NCBI RefSeq assembly: GCF_015477805.1
Contig: NZ_JADLQL010000001.1
Location: 1,736,001 to 1,800,000, forward strand
Source of the DNA: Nocardia flavorosea
GTDB taxonomy: Bacteria; Actinomycetota; Actinomycetes; Mycobacteriales; Mycobacteriaceae
Direction: 5' to 3'
DNA length: 64,000 nt
This document shows, one piece after another, positions 48,747 to 56,663 of this stretch; the first letter of the stretch is position 1; the number at the start of each line of letters is the position of its first letter. The notes beneath the pieces are model-generated. The model did no database searches, was not told where the DNA came from, and saw only the letters and a list, made by a program, of their open reading frames with translations. The translations under genes and the position numbers were made by a program.

Positions 48747-50345
48747 TCAGAACAGGTCGACCAGCGCGACCTTGCCGGCGCCCACGGCGTCCGCGATTTC
48801 GGCGCGCACCGATTCGGGCACTTCCTTGTTGACCCGCAGTACCACGGTGGCGCCTTCCTTGTTGGCGTCCTGGGTGAGCTGGGCGGCGAGGATATCGATC
48901 TCGGCGGCCCCCAGGGCGGTGCCGACCTTGCCCAGTGCGCCCGGCTGGTCCGCGTAGTTGAGGACGGCCAGGTTGATGCCTTCGGCGCGCATATCGTAGT
49001 TGCGGCCGTTGATGTTGACGATCTTCTCGACCTGGGCCGGTTCGGTGAGCGCGCCGGCGACGTTGAGGGTGCGGCCGTCGCCGAAGACCGCGCGCAGATC
49101 CACCAGGCTGCGGTGGCTGGGACTTTCGGTGACCGTGGTGACCTCGGCGCTGATCCCGCGGTCCTGCGCGAGCGCCGGAGCGTTGACGAAGGTGACCTGA
49201 TCGTCGACGTGGGCAGAGAAAACCCCGCGCAACGCGGCCAGTTGCAGCACCTCGACCTCGGAGGCGGCGAGCTCGCCGCGGACCTGCACCTCGAGGCTCA
49301 CCGGCAGTTCGTCGGCCAGCGCACCCAGCAGCGCACCCTGTTTGCGGACCAGGTCCAGCCAGGGCGCGACTTCGTCGCCGACCACACCGCCGGTGACGTT
49401 CACCGCGCCGGGAACGAATTCGCCGGCCAGGGCCAGCAGCACCGATTTCGCCACATCGGTACCGGCCCGGTCCTGCGCTTCGCTGGTAGAGGCGCCCAGG
49501 TGCGGGGTCACCACGACCTGCGGCAGTTCGAACAGCGGGCTGTCGGTGCAGGGCTCGGTTTCGTAGACGTCGATACCGGCGGCGCGTACATGACCGGACT
49601 TGATGGCCTCGGCCAGTGCGGCCTCGTCCACCAGGCCACCGCGGGCGGCGTTGACGATGATCACGCCCGGCTTGGTCTTGGCGATGGCCTCCTTGCCCAG
49701 CAGACCCTTGGTTTCGGGGGTTTTCGGCAGGTGGATGGAGATGAGGTCGGCGCGTTCCAGCACCTCGTCCAGGCTCATCAGTTCGATACCGAGCTGGGCG
49801 GCGCGCGCCGGAGAGACGTAGGGGTCGTAGGCGATGACCTTGGTTTCGAACGCCGCGAGACGCGCGGCGAACAGCTGCCCGATCCGGCCGAGGCCGATCA
49901 CGCCCACGGTTTTGCCGAAGATCTCCACGCCGTTGAAGCTGCTGCGCTTCCAGGTGTGCTCGCGCAGGGTGGCATCGGCGGCCGGGATCTGGCGGGCCGC
50001 GCTCAGCATCAGCGTGACGGCGTGCTCGGCGGCGGTGTGGATATTGGAGGTGGGCGCGTTGACGACCATGACACCGCGTTCGGTGGCGGCGGGGACGTCG
50101 ACGTTGTCCAGGCCGACACCGGCCCGGGCGACGATCTTCAGGTTCTTGCCGGCCTCGAGGACTTCGGCGTCGACGGTGGTGGCGGACCGCACGAGCAGCG
50201 CGTCGGCCTCCGGCACCGCCGCGAGCAGGGCGGGCCTATCCGGGCCGTCGACCCAACGGACCTCGACACCGTCACCGAGCGCATCGACGGTCGACTGGGC
50301 GAGCTTGTCGGCGATCAGAACTACAGGACGGCCTGCTTGGCTCAC
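48747..50345 (-). CDS. serA: D-3-phosphoglycerate dehydrogenase
   Basis: Encodes 532 residues, first enzyme of serine synthesis. Substrate domain (1-100 and 290-315), NAD domain with VGVIGLGRIGQ near 150, the catalytic Arg in NAARGGLVDE and His in TPHLGAST, then the intervening ASB domain (about 320-450) and a C-terminal ACT domain (INLAVLNYADQPGALGKV) that senses serine. This long type matches mycobacterial SerA1. GTG 50345 has AGGAG 10 bases upstream. The ilvBNC genes often found upstream are absent from this window. Confidence 0.97.
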   Translation of the reverse strand: MSQAGRPVVLIADKLAQSTVDALGDGVEVRWVDGPDRPALLAAVPEADALLVRSATTVDAEVLEAGKNLKIVARAGVGLDNVDVPAATERGVMVVNAPTSNIHTAAEHAVTLMLSAARQIPAADATLREHTWKRSSFNGVEIFGKTVGVIGLGRIGQLFAARLAAFETKVIAYDPYVSPARAAQLGIELMSLDEVLERADLISIHLPKTPETKGLLGKEAIAKTKPGVIIVNAARGGLVDEAALAEAIKSGHVRAAGIDVYETEPCTDSPLFELPQVVVTPHLGASTSEAQDRAGTDVAKSVLLALAGEFVPGAVNVTGGVVGDEVAPWLDLVRKQGALLGALADELPVSLEVQVRGELAASEVEVLQLAALRGVFSAHVDDQVTFVNAPALAQDRGISAEVTTVTESPSHRSLVDLRAVFGDGRTLNVAGALTEPAQVEKIVNINGRNYDMRAEGINLAVLNYADQPGALGKVGTALGAAEIDILAAQLTQDANKEGATVVLRVNKEVPESVRAEIADAVGAGKVALVDLF

Positions 50346-50767
50346 GGTGGGGTTCTCCTGGATGAAGGGGACGGCCAGTTGACGCGGCCAAGCTTAGTTC
50401 CAGCGAATCCGGCTGTGGCCCGCCCCCTCACCGTCGGGCGTATCCGGACGTGGCGTCACCTGTGCGGACCCGGCCCGGCGGGTGGGCGGAATCACGCTCA
50501 TGACCGGCCCCGGACGGTTGTGCGACCGCTCAGGACGGCGGATGTCCCGGCCACCGGCACAGTCGGAGATCGAGGCATCGGTTCGGCGGATCAGCCGAGA
50601 CAATGGCCGCAAAGGATCTCGGGCGCGGGCTCCGTGGGCCGGTTCCGGCCGACTGGGCGGAACCCGACCGGAGAACCCCTGGACACGACGAGGGCGGCCG
50701 CATCTCCCCGGACACGGCGAGGGCCCCGCACCGTGCGGTGCGGGGCCCCGTCATTTCGTCACATCAC
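50346..50767. other. Intergenic region serA/cold-shock gene
   Basis: No gene in 422 bases. It holds the serA promoter region and, at its right end, the cold-shock gene terminator. A 14-15-base stretch (GGACACG(A/G)CGAGGG) occurs twice near 50681 and 50710. Confidence 0.5.
50721..50748 (-). terminator. Terminator of the cold-shock gene
   Basis: Perfect 12-bp stem GGGCCCCGCACC/GGTGCGGGGCCC with a 4-base loop, 20 bases after the stop codon. No U-run. Confidence 0.65.
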
Positions 50768-50971
50768 TCAGATGGCGCGAACATCCTGAGCCTGCGGACC
50801 CTTCTGGCCCTGGCCGATCTCGAACTCCACCCGCTGTCCCTCTTCGAGGGTCCGGAAGCCGGAGCCGGCGACTGCCGAGTAATGCACGAAGACGTCAGGA
50901 CCGCCCCCGTCTTGCGCGATGAAGCCGAAGCCCTTCTCGCTGTTGAACCACTTCACGCTGCCTTGAGCCAT
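50768..50971 (-). CDS. cspA: Cold-shock protein (CspA family)
   Basis: Encodes 67 residues of the cold-shock domain, a single-stranded RNA/DNA chaperone. RNP1 (KGFGFIAQ) and RNP2 (VFVHYSA) are intact after the start [14 protein letters not shown]. The open frame extends 56 codons upstream, but these are leader sequence: csp genes typically have a long 5' leader that folds to control translation. The ribosome site is weak (GAAG), which fits such control. Confidence 0.96.
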   Translation of the reverse strand: MAQGSVKWFNSEKGFGFIAQDGGGPDVFVHYSAVAGSGFRTLEEGQRVEFEIGQGQKGPQAQDVRAI

Positions 50972-51316
50972 GATACTTACTTCATACTTTCTGTTGCGAG
51001 CCAGCCGGACCTCGGTCGATCCGACTGATCTCTCTGACAACGATGCCACGTCCCGGGAAGTTCCTGCACGTTCGAAACCGCTGTTTGTGAGGCAGAACGC
51101 GGTGATATCGCGCACGATATGACCAGCACAGAGCGCCACTTGCCGCGCATTTCCCGGTTCGCGGGGGTGAACCCAGGGATACCCCGTAGTTCAAAGGGAT
51201 GATTTCCTCGAAAATCGGTGACATTCCGGCTTCGTTTGCGCGAGGGTTGAAGCCCAATCGCCGTATCGGCGCGGATACTCCTGCCGCGCCGCGGCCGGAG
51301 TTCGAGAGGATACGAA
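50972..51316. other. Divergent intergenic region csp/secreted repeat protein
   Basis: These 345 bases hold no gene. The csp-proximal half should include its leader and promoter. Confidence 0.45.
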
Positions 51317-51643
51317 GTGTTCCGCACGAAACGCGCCTTCGCGACCCGCCGGGTCGTCGTCGCGGGCGCCATTGCCCTACTCCCCTTGGCGGCACTCGCC
51401 GCCCCCGCCGCGGCCGACCCCGCGGCCCCCGCTCCCGAGTACACGGCGGTCGACCGCGATCACCATCGCGATCGGGACCGGGGCTGGGACCGCGACCGCG
51501 GCTGGGACCGCGACCATCATCGCGACCGCGGCTGGGACCGCGATCACCATCGCGACCGCCACTGGGACCGCGGCCACCACGGCTGGGACGATCCGGCGGA
51601 CTGGCTCCGCCATATTCTGCGCGGGGTATTCGGCAGCAGCTGA
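51317..51643 (+). CDS. Secreted Asp/His/Arg-rich repeat protein
   Basis: Encodes 108 residues from GTG 51317 (GAGAGGA 7 bases upstream). A signal peptide (RRVVVAGAIALLPLAALAAPAAA, cleaved near residue 34) is followed by about 50 residues of imperfect repeats of the type DRDHHRDRGW, and a short C-terminal segment with WLRHILRGVFG that could be an amphipathic helix. The His and Asp density suggests metal binding or a disordered wall-associated tail, which is inference. No family recognised. A strong terminator follows. Confidence 0.7.
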   Translation: MFRTKRAFATRRVVVAGAIALLPLAALAAPAAADPAAPAPEYTAVDRDHHRDRDRGWDRDRGWDRDHHRDRGWDRDHHRDRHWDRGHHGWDDPADWLRHILRGVFGSS

Positions 51644-51967
51644 TCGCGCACGGGCCCGCATTCCGTATTCGCCGGAATGCGGGCCCGAGCTTTTCCGCAT
51701 TCGGAGCCGGCGGAAAGGCGGCAGCTTTTGGCCGTCCGATACCCGGTGAAGTACGTGACGCTCCGACATTCGAACGGTCCGCACAGCGCGCTCCGGTGCT
51801 CTCGGTGAGCTGAAACTTCCCTGACCCGAGGTCCTGCCGTTGTGCGCATGGCAATCGGCCGCCGAACAGCACGGACAAACAGCGCGGGACGGCAACAGTC
51901 GCGCAGCGATTTACGCCCAGAGCGGAATCGGCGCCGACCGCCCCGCCCCCGAACATAGGCTCGACAC
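51644..51967. other. Intergenic region before the XRE regulator
   Basis: Beyond the terminator at 51651-51687 nothing coding is seen. It should contain the promoter of the XRE gene (51850-51960). Confidence 0.45.
51651..51687 (+). terminator. Intrinsic terminator after the repeat protein
   Basis: Perfect 15-bp stem CGGGCCCGCATTCCG/CGGAATGCGGGCCCG with a 7-base loop, followed by AGCTTTT, 7 bases after the stop codon. It is the clearest intrinsic terminator in the window and supports the gene as expressed. Confidence 0.85.
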
Positions 51968-52333
51968 ATGACCGAGCCGCGCAGATTGATCGCGATCCCC
52001 GGTGGCCGGGACGAGCCGCCGCGCCGCCGGCCGGCGGAGGAACCCGAGCCACTGTGGCGCGAGGTGCTCGGCGGCCGGCTACGCGCCCTGCGCAACGATC
52101 AGCGCGAAACCCTGGCCGAAACCGCGCAACGGGCCGGGATCTCGCCGCAGTACCTCTCCGAGGTCGAGCGCGGCCGCAAGGAACCGTCGAGCGAGATGAT
52201 CGCCGCCTTGGCCGGCGCACTCGGCACTTCGCTCGGCGCACTCACCGAGCAGGTCGCCCACGAACTCCGCGTGCGCCGGTGCCCCGCCGAGCGTCCGGGC
52301 GCCGCGCAGGTTCCCATGCTGCGCGCCGCCTGA
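51968..52333 (+). CDS. XRE-family regulator, ClgR/PopR-like
   Basis: Encodes 121 residues with one HTH domain: LWREVLGGRLRALRNDQ, LAETAQRAGISPQYLSEVERG and RKEPSSEMIAALAGALG. This wording is that of the ClgR/PopR group, activators of clp protease genes in actinobacteria, and the N- and C-terminal tails are short as usual. Two clpP-like genes lie 1.2-3 kb downstream, which supports a link, although a hydrolase gene intervenes. ClgR proteins are themselves Clp substrates through their C-terminal Ala residues; this one ends LRAA, which fits such a degron. Confidence 0.8.
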   Translation: MTEPRRLIAIPGGRDEPPRRRPAEEPEPLWREVLGGRLRALRNDQRETLAETAQRAGISPQYLSEVERGRKEPSSEMIAALAGALGTSLGALTEQVAHELRVRRCPAERPGAAQVPMLRAA

Positions 52334-52374
52334 TCCCGTCCACCACGGCCCGGCGAGCGAGCAGCAACAGCACG

Positions 52375-52440
52375 CGGCAGCGGCAGCGGCAGCGGCAGCG
52401 GCAGCGGCAGCGGCAGCGGCAGCGGCAGCGGCAGCGGCAG
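52375..52440. repeat. Hexanucleotide microsatellite (CGGCAG)11
   Basis: Eleven perfect copies of CGGCAG in a row, between the XRE gene stop (52333) and the end of the hydrolase gene (52587). The unit is a multiple of three and gives long Ala or Leu/Pro runs in shadow frames, but no gene covers it. Confidence 0.95.
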
Positions 52441-52586
52441 CGAGCACGGTGGCGACGACTGGGCCCCTAGCGAATGCGCGGTTCGACGAAAAGTGCTCAA
52501 CTGCACGCGCGGTTCGGCGAAGAGCCTGAGCCGGCTGTGTCGATCCGGTTCGGTGACGGAACCGATCGACGGTGCCGGCCGGGTTT

Positions 52587-53387
52587 CTAACGGCCTGCGG
52601 TCTCGCGTACCACGTCGGCAACGGCAGCGAAATCTTTGCGCAGGATCTTGGAGTGGTTGCTGGCGACCTTGGCGCTGATCGTGACATTCGGATTGTGCGC
52701 GACGATCGGGTCGAGTACGGCCCGGCCCTGCTCCATTTCCCCATCCTTGCTCCCGAGGCTGTCTCCGGTGGCCACCACGAAGCGCATCGGGCGGGTAGCG
52801 CGTTCGAGGACCGGCACGCTGGCCGCGGCGATCTCGTTGAGTTCGATATTGGCCTCGGCATGCTCGGCGGCGCTCATTCGGGCTGCCATGCCGAACGGGC
52901 GGGCCAGCGGCAGCAGGAACCGCATCTTGTGGAACAGGGCCCGGATCCGCTCGGTGCCTTCCTCGCCGGTCAGTCCGTGGGGAAAGGCATCCACGGTTAC
53001 CACTCCACGGACGCGATCCGGGTTGCGGTCGGCCCAGTGCCAGCTCAACACCCCGCCGTAGGACCAGCCCACCAGGACGATCGGGCCTTCCACACCCCTG
53101 GCGGCGAGCACGGCGTCGATATCGCGTAGGCATGCCTCGAAGGAGTAGTCCGCGGATTGCTTCGATTTGCCGCGGGCGCGCTCGTCGAAGGTGATGTGCC
53201 GGTATCCGGGGCCGAGTTCGGCGATCACCTTCTTCCAGTGCGATTGGTCGGCGTAGGCGCCGTTGAGGTAGACGACCGGCCGGCCGGTGCCGCCGGTATC
53301 GCTCACCGCCAGCGCGGTGTCGTCGACCGGCACCATGCCGCTCCAGGCCGAGGTGGTCGAGGTGGTGGTGGTTTCTGCGTTGCTCAT
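52587..53387 (-). CDS. Alpha/beta hydrolase
   Basis: Encodes 266 residues of the alpha/beta hydrolase fold: VVYLNGAYADQSHW (oxyanion loop), TFDERARGKS, nucleophile elbow VGWSYGG (Ser near 109), a late SNHSKILRKD that provides the His. The Thr/Ser-rich first 15 residues are disordered. The ribosome site before ATG 53387 is weak. A 15-bp inverted repeat lies 31-85 bases upstream and may control it. Substrate unknown. Confidence 0.85.
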   Translation of the reverse strand: MSNAETTTTSTTSAWSGMVPVDDTALAVSDTGGTGRPVVYLNGAYADQSHWKKVIAELGPGYRHITFDERARGKSKQSADYSFEACLRDIDAVLAARGVEGPIVLVGWSYGGVLSWHWADRNPDRVRGVVTVDAFPHGLTGEEGTERIRALFHKMRFLLPLARPFGMAARMSAAEHAEANIELNEIAAASVPVLERATRPMRFVVATGDSLGSKDGEMEQGRAVLDPIVAHNPNVTISAKVASNHSKILRKDFAAVADVVRETAGR

Positions 53388-53417
53388 GTGAATACTGTCG
53401 CCCGAACGGCTGATGCC

Positions 53418-53472
53418 GCCCTGACACCTGCCTGATACACCGCTCCCGGCTCGTCAGGGCAGGTGTCAGGGC
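53418..53472 (-). promoter_or_regulatory. 15-bp inverted repeat upstream of the hydrolase
   Basis: Perfect arms GCCCTGACACCTGCC (53418-53432) and GGCAGGTGTCAGGGC (53458-53472) are separated by 25 bases; the centres are 40 bases, four helical turns, apart. It lies between the end of the inactive clpP gene and the hydrolase start, so it may be an operator pair or a terminator for the clpP transcript. Confidence 0.5.
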
Positions 53473-53582
53473 GAGACCGTTCTGGCTCGGCGCACTGCGC
53501 CACCGTCACGGCAGCCGACCTCGCCTCGATCACCGAGTCCGGCCGGCCCGAAACCCCAGTGCCCCGGAAACTTCCGCGGTGT

Positions 53583-54173
53583 TCACGCCCGCGGTGCCAG
53601 AACGGTGTCCGCGAGGCCGTAGTCGACGGCGGCGGATGCGGTGAAAACCCGGTCGCGGTCGGTATCGCGTCGCAGTTGTTCGGCCGATTGCCCGGTATGC
53701 CTCGACAGGATCGATTCGATTTCGGCGCGCATCCGGACCAGTTCGTCGGCCTGCAGGATCAGGTCCGGGATGGCGCCCTGGCCGCGGGCGGCCGGTTGAT
53801 GCAGCACCACCCGGGCGTGCGGGAGCATCGCGCGCTGTCCGGGGGCGCCACCGGCCAGCAGGACCGCGCCGACCGCGATGGCCTGCCCGACACAGGTGGT
53901 GTGCACGGGCGCCCCGATGTGCTGGATGGTGTCGTACACGGCCAGCATCGACGGCAGATCGCCACCTTCGCAGTTGATATAGAAGTCGATCTGCTGTCCG
54001 GGGCTTTCCGACTCGAGGTGCAGGAGCTGCGCGATCAGCGCATTGGCGACCCCGGAGTCGATGGGTGTGCCGAGGTAGACGATCCGCTCGGCCAGCAGAT
54101 GTGAATAGATATCGGTGATGCGCTCGCCGCGCGGATGCTGGGCGATCACATTGGGAATTGTGTAGGTACTCAT
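53583..54173 (-). CDS. ClpP-like protein lacking the catalytic serine
   Basis: Encodes 196 residues with the ClpP fold. The nucleophile loop reads CVGQAIAVGAVLLAGG, where active ClpP has GQAAS: Ala100 replaces Ser. His125 (VVLHQP) and Asp174 (RDRVF) remain. The SPGG oxyanion strand is altered to NCEGGD (67-72). It therefore probably cannot cleave peptides and may act as a structural ring partner of the active paralogue 270 bases upstream, like ClpR in plastids (inference). ATG 54173 has AAGGGG upstream. Fold and length are complete, so it is not a decayed fragment. Confidence 0.88.
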   Translation of the reverse strand: MSTYTIPNVIAQHPRGERITDIYSHLLAERIVYLGTPIDSGVANALIAQLLHLESESPGQQIDFYINCEGGDLPSMLAVYDTIQHIGAPVHTTCVGQAIAVGAVLLAGGAPGQRAMLPHARVVLHQPAARGQGAIPDLILQADELVRMRAEIESILSRHTGQSAEQLRRDTDRDRVFTASAAVDYGLADTVLAPRA

Positions 54174-54443
54174 CGGTTATCCCCTTCGTATCCGGGTCGC
54201 CGGACTTTCAGGTGCTGCCTGCTCATACGTTCTCCACTGGGCCCGGCCGCGAACCGGTCTCACGATGACGAGGGTTGGCACCGCTCGCTGCCCACTCGTA
54301 CCGCCACCACCCGGCACGACCGCGAACCGGCCTCGTGGTGGCATAAGCTGCTGCCGCCGGGCGGTAACCGATGGTGCTGCGCTGCCGCATCTGAAGGAGC
54401 CCTGAGTGGTTGCGCGCCGGTACCACCTCCGGACCCGACCCAC
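54174..54443. other. Spacer between the two clpP genes
   Basis: An 88-codon open frame on the minus strand fills the gap exactly, from GTG 54443 to 54177, but its product is Arg/Pro/Gly rich without family features. It is probably not a gene. Confidence 0.4.
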
Positions 54444-55049
54444 TCATACGGAGATCCCCACGCGCCGGCGTTGCGGGACGATCTGTCCGAATTCGCCGAC
54501 GATATGGTCGATGAAGCCGTATTCCTTGGCCTGAGTGGCGCTGAACCAGCGGTCGTGCAGCGAATCCTCGTAGATCTGGTCGTAGGGCCGGCCGGTGTCC
54601 TCGGCGATCAGGCCGAGCACGGTTTCCACAGTGTGGCGCAGATCGTCGGCCTGGACCTCGACATCGACCGCGGTACCGCCGATTCCGGCCGACCCCTGGT
54701 GCATCAGGATGCGCGCGTGCGGGAGCGCGAAGCGTTTTCCGGGGGTGCCGGAGGAGAGCAGGAACTGTCCTGCACTGCAGGCCAGCCCGAGTGCGAGCGT
54801 GGAGACGGGGCACGGCACCAGGCGCATGACATCGCGGATGGCGAGCATGGCCGGTACCGATCCGCCCGGTGAGTGGATCCACAGGGAGATTCCCGCGTCG
54901 GCGTCCTCGGCGGCGAGGGTGAGCAGTTGAGTGGCCAGCAGGGTGCCGTTGTCGTCGTCGAGCGGGCCGTCGAGCACGAGGATGCGGCGGGCCAGCAGTT
55001 GTTCGCGGGCGCGCCAGCTGAACAGCGGGGATTTATCGTCGTGAGCCAT
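54444..55049 (-). CDS. clpP: ATP-dependent Clp protease proteolytic subunit
   Basis: Encodes 201 residues of ClpP with the triad Ser92 (GLACSAG), His117 (LMHQG) and Asp166 (HDRWFS), and an intact SPGG strand (60-63). It begins SPLFSWRAREQLLARRILVL, without a long propeptide. It should form rings, perhaps with its inactive neighbour, and needs a ClpX/ClpC partner coded elsewhere. It resembles the auxiliary clpP3/clpP4-type genes of actinobacteria rather than the housekeeping clpP1P2 pair. The ATG at 55049 has no clear ribosome site. Confidence 0.93.
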   Translation of the reverse strand: MAHDDKSPLFSWRAREQLLARRILVLDGPLDDDNGTLLATQLLTLAAEDADAGISLWIHSPGGSVPAMLAIRDVMRLVPCPVSTLALGLACSAGQFLLSSGTPGKRFALPHARILMHQGSAGIGGTAVDVEVQADDLRHTVETVLGLIAEDTGRPYDQIYEDSLHDRWFSATQAKEYGFIDHIVGEFGQIVPQRRRVGISV

Positions 55050-55353
55050 GGTTTCACGGTGCCCGGTGCGGGCGCGTTGCGGAACCGTCTGCTGCTGTGA
55101 GCGGATCTGCTCTCGGCAGCGAAGCCGGAACCGGTTCGGGCGCACGGTGTGAGCAGGCGGTGCCCGCCGGCGGACAGCGCCCGACGGTGGCGCATGGTCA
55201 CGCCGAGAGGAAACCGATACTCGGGTTTCACGCTGGGATACGCCACCGAAACACCGCGTCTTTAGCGTCATTTCTCGTATACGCCGCTGTATACAGCGAG
55301 CCGATAGCGAGTCAGCGGGCCTGACTTTTTTCTGGAGTGGAGGCCGAACAGTC
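55050..55353. other. Divergent intergenic region clpP/urtA
   Basis: These 304 bases contain the GntR-type site at 55277-55298 and the promoters of clpP (minus) and urtA (plus). No gene is seen. Confidence 0.6.
55277..55298. promoter_or_regulatory. Candidate GntR operator upstream of urtA
   Basis: GTATAC (55277-55282) is followed after 6 bases by a second GTATAC (55289-55294). The second sits inside a perfect 14-bp palindrome CGCTGTATACAGCG (55285-55298). FCD-type GntR regulators often bind TGTATACA-like sites. It lies 56 bases before the urtA start. A sister site starts the carboxylase gene at 61073. Confidence 0.6.
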
Positions 55354-56658
55354 ATGAATGCAGCCAGAACCGAAGAACCCACCGGCACTGCGGCGATCCG
55401 CCGGAATGGAGGGAGCCGGCGGCGCAAACTGCTCGCCTTGCCGGTCGCCCTCTGCGTTACCGCGCTGACCGCCGCCGCCTGCGGTAGCTCGGCCTCCGAA
55501 CAGGCCGGTTCCCACGCCGAATCCTGTGTCGATACAGCAGGCCCCACGATCAAGGTGGGTTCGCTGAACTCGCTGTCGGGCACCATGGCCATCTCGGAGG
55601 TCACCGTCCGCGATTCCATCCGGCTCGCCGTCGATCAGATCAACGCGGCCGGTGGAGTGCTGGGCAAGCAGATCGAACTGGTGGGTGAGGACGGCGCCTC
55701 GGAACCGACGGTTTTCGCGGAGAAGGCCGAGAAACTGATCAGCAGTGACTGTGTCGCTGCAGTTTTCGGCGGCTGGACCTCGTCGAGCCGTAAGGCGATG
55801 CTGCCGGTTTTCGAGGACCGCAACGCGCTGCTGTACTACCCGGTGCAGTACGAGGGCCTGGAATCGTCGGCGAACATCTTCTACACGGGCGCCACCACCA
55901 ACCAGCAGATCGTGCCGGCCTTGGACTATCTGACGGGCCGCGGCGTGAAATCGCTGTACCTGGTGGGTAGCGACTACGTGTTCCCGCAGACCGCGAATCG
56001 CATCATCAAGGCGTACGCGCAGGCCAACGGTATCGAGATCGAAGGCGAGGACTACACCCCGCTCGGGTCCACCGATTTCTCGACGGTCATCAACAAGGTC
56101 CGGGCCGCCGATGCCGACGCGGTGTTCAACACCCTCAACGGCGACTCCAATGTCGCGTTCTTCCGCGAGTACCGGAATGTCGGCCTGACAGCGCAGGATA
56201 TGCCGGTGGTATCGGTGTCGATCGCCGAGGAGGAGATCGGCGGGATCGGCGTCGGGAACATCGCCGGCCAGCTGACCGCCTGGAACTACTACCAGACCGT
56301 CGACAGCCCGGCGAACAACTCTTTCGTCAAGGACTACAAGGCGAAATACGGTGCGGCCAAACCCACCTCCGATCCCATGGAAGCGGCCTACACCTCGGTC
56401 TACCTGTGGAAGAACACGGTGGAGAAGGCGCAGTCCTTCGCGGTCGAGGATGTGCAGAAGGCTGCCGGCGGTGTGAGCTTCGAGGCGCCCGAGGGCACGG
56501 TCACGATCAACGGCGAGAACAACCACATCACCAAGACCGCCAGGATCGGTGAGATCCGTCCCGACGGCCTGATCTACACGGTGTGGGATTCCGGCGAGGC
56601 CATCGAACCCGACCCGTACCTGGCCGGCTACCCGTGGGCCGAGGGACTCGGGGGCTGA
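55354..56658 (+). CDS. urtA: Urea-type ABC transporter substrate-binding lipoprotein
   Basis: Encodes 434 residues. A Tat/Sec-like start with twin Arg (GGSRRRKLLALPVAL) is followed by a lipobox (TAAACGSS, lipid Cys near 43). The mature part is a Leu/Ile/Val-type binding protein of the UrtA group: KVGSLNSLSGTMAISEVTV, GGWTSSSRKAMLPVFE, LLYYPVQYEGLE and FYTGATTNQQ. UrtA captures urea (or short amides) for the urtBCDE permease. Operon head; GGAGG lies before the ATG. Confidence 0.93.
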   Translation: MNAARTEEPTGTAAIRRNGGSRRRKLLALPVALCVTALTAAACGSSASEQAGSHAESCVDTAGPTIKVGSLNSLSGTMAISEVTVRDSIRLAVDQINAAGGVLGKQIELVGEDGASEPTVFAEKAEKLISSDCVAAVFGGWTSSSRKAMLPVFEDRNALLYYPVQYEGLESSANIFYTGATTNQQIVPALDYLTGRGVKSLYLVGSDYVFPQTANRIIKAYAQANGIEIEGEDYTPLGSTDFSTVINKVRAADADAVFNTLNGDSNVAFFREYRNVGLTAQDMPVVSVSIAEEEIGGIGVGNIAGQLTAWNYYQTVDSPANNSFVKDYKAKYGAAKPTSDPMEAAYTSVYLWKNTVEKAQSFAVEDVQKAAGGVSFEAPEGTVTINGENNHITKTARIGEIRPDGLIYTVWDSGEAIEPDPYLAGYPWAEGLGG

Positions 56659-56663
56659 TCCGA

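Noticed and set aside
47340..50789. A 1149-codon plus-strand open frame across leuB and serA
   Set aside because: Antisense to two textbook enzymes; product is low-complexity Gly/Asp/Arg.
54177..54443. An 88-codon frame that fits exactly between the two clpP genes
   Set aside because: No ribosome site and no family features; frames of this length are common by chance at this base composition.
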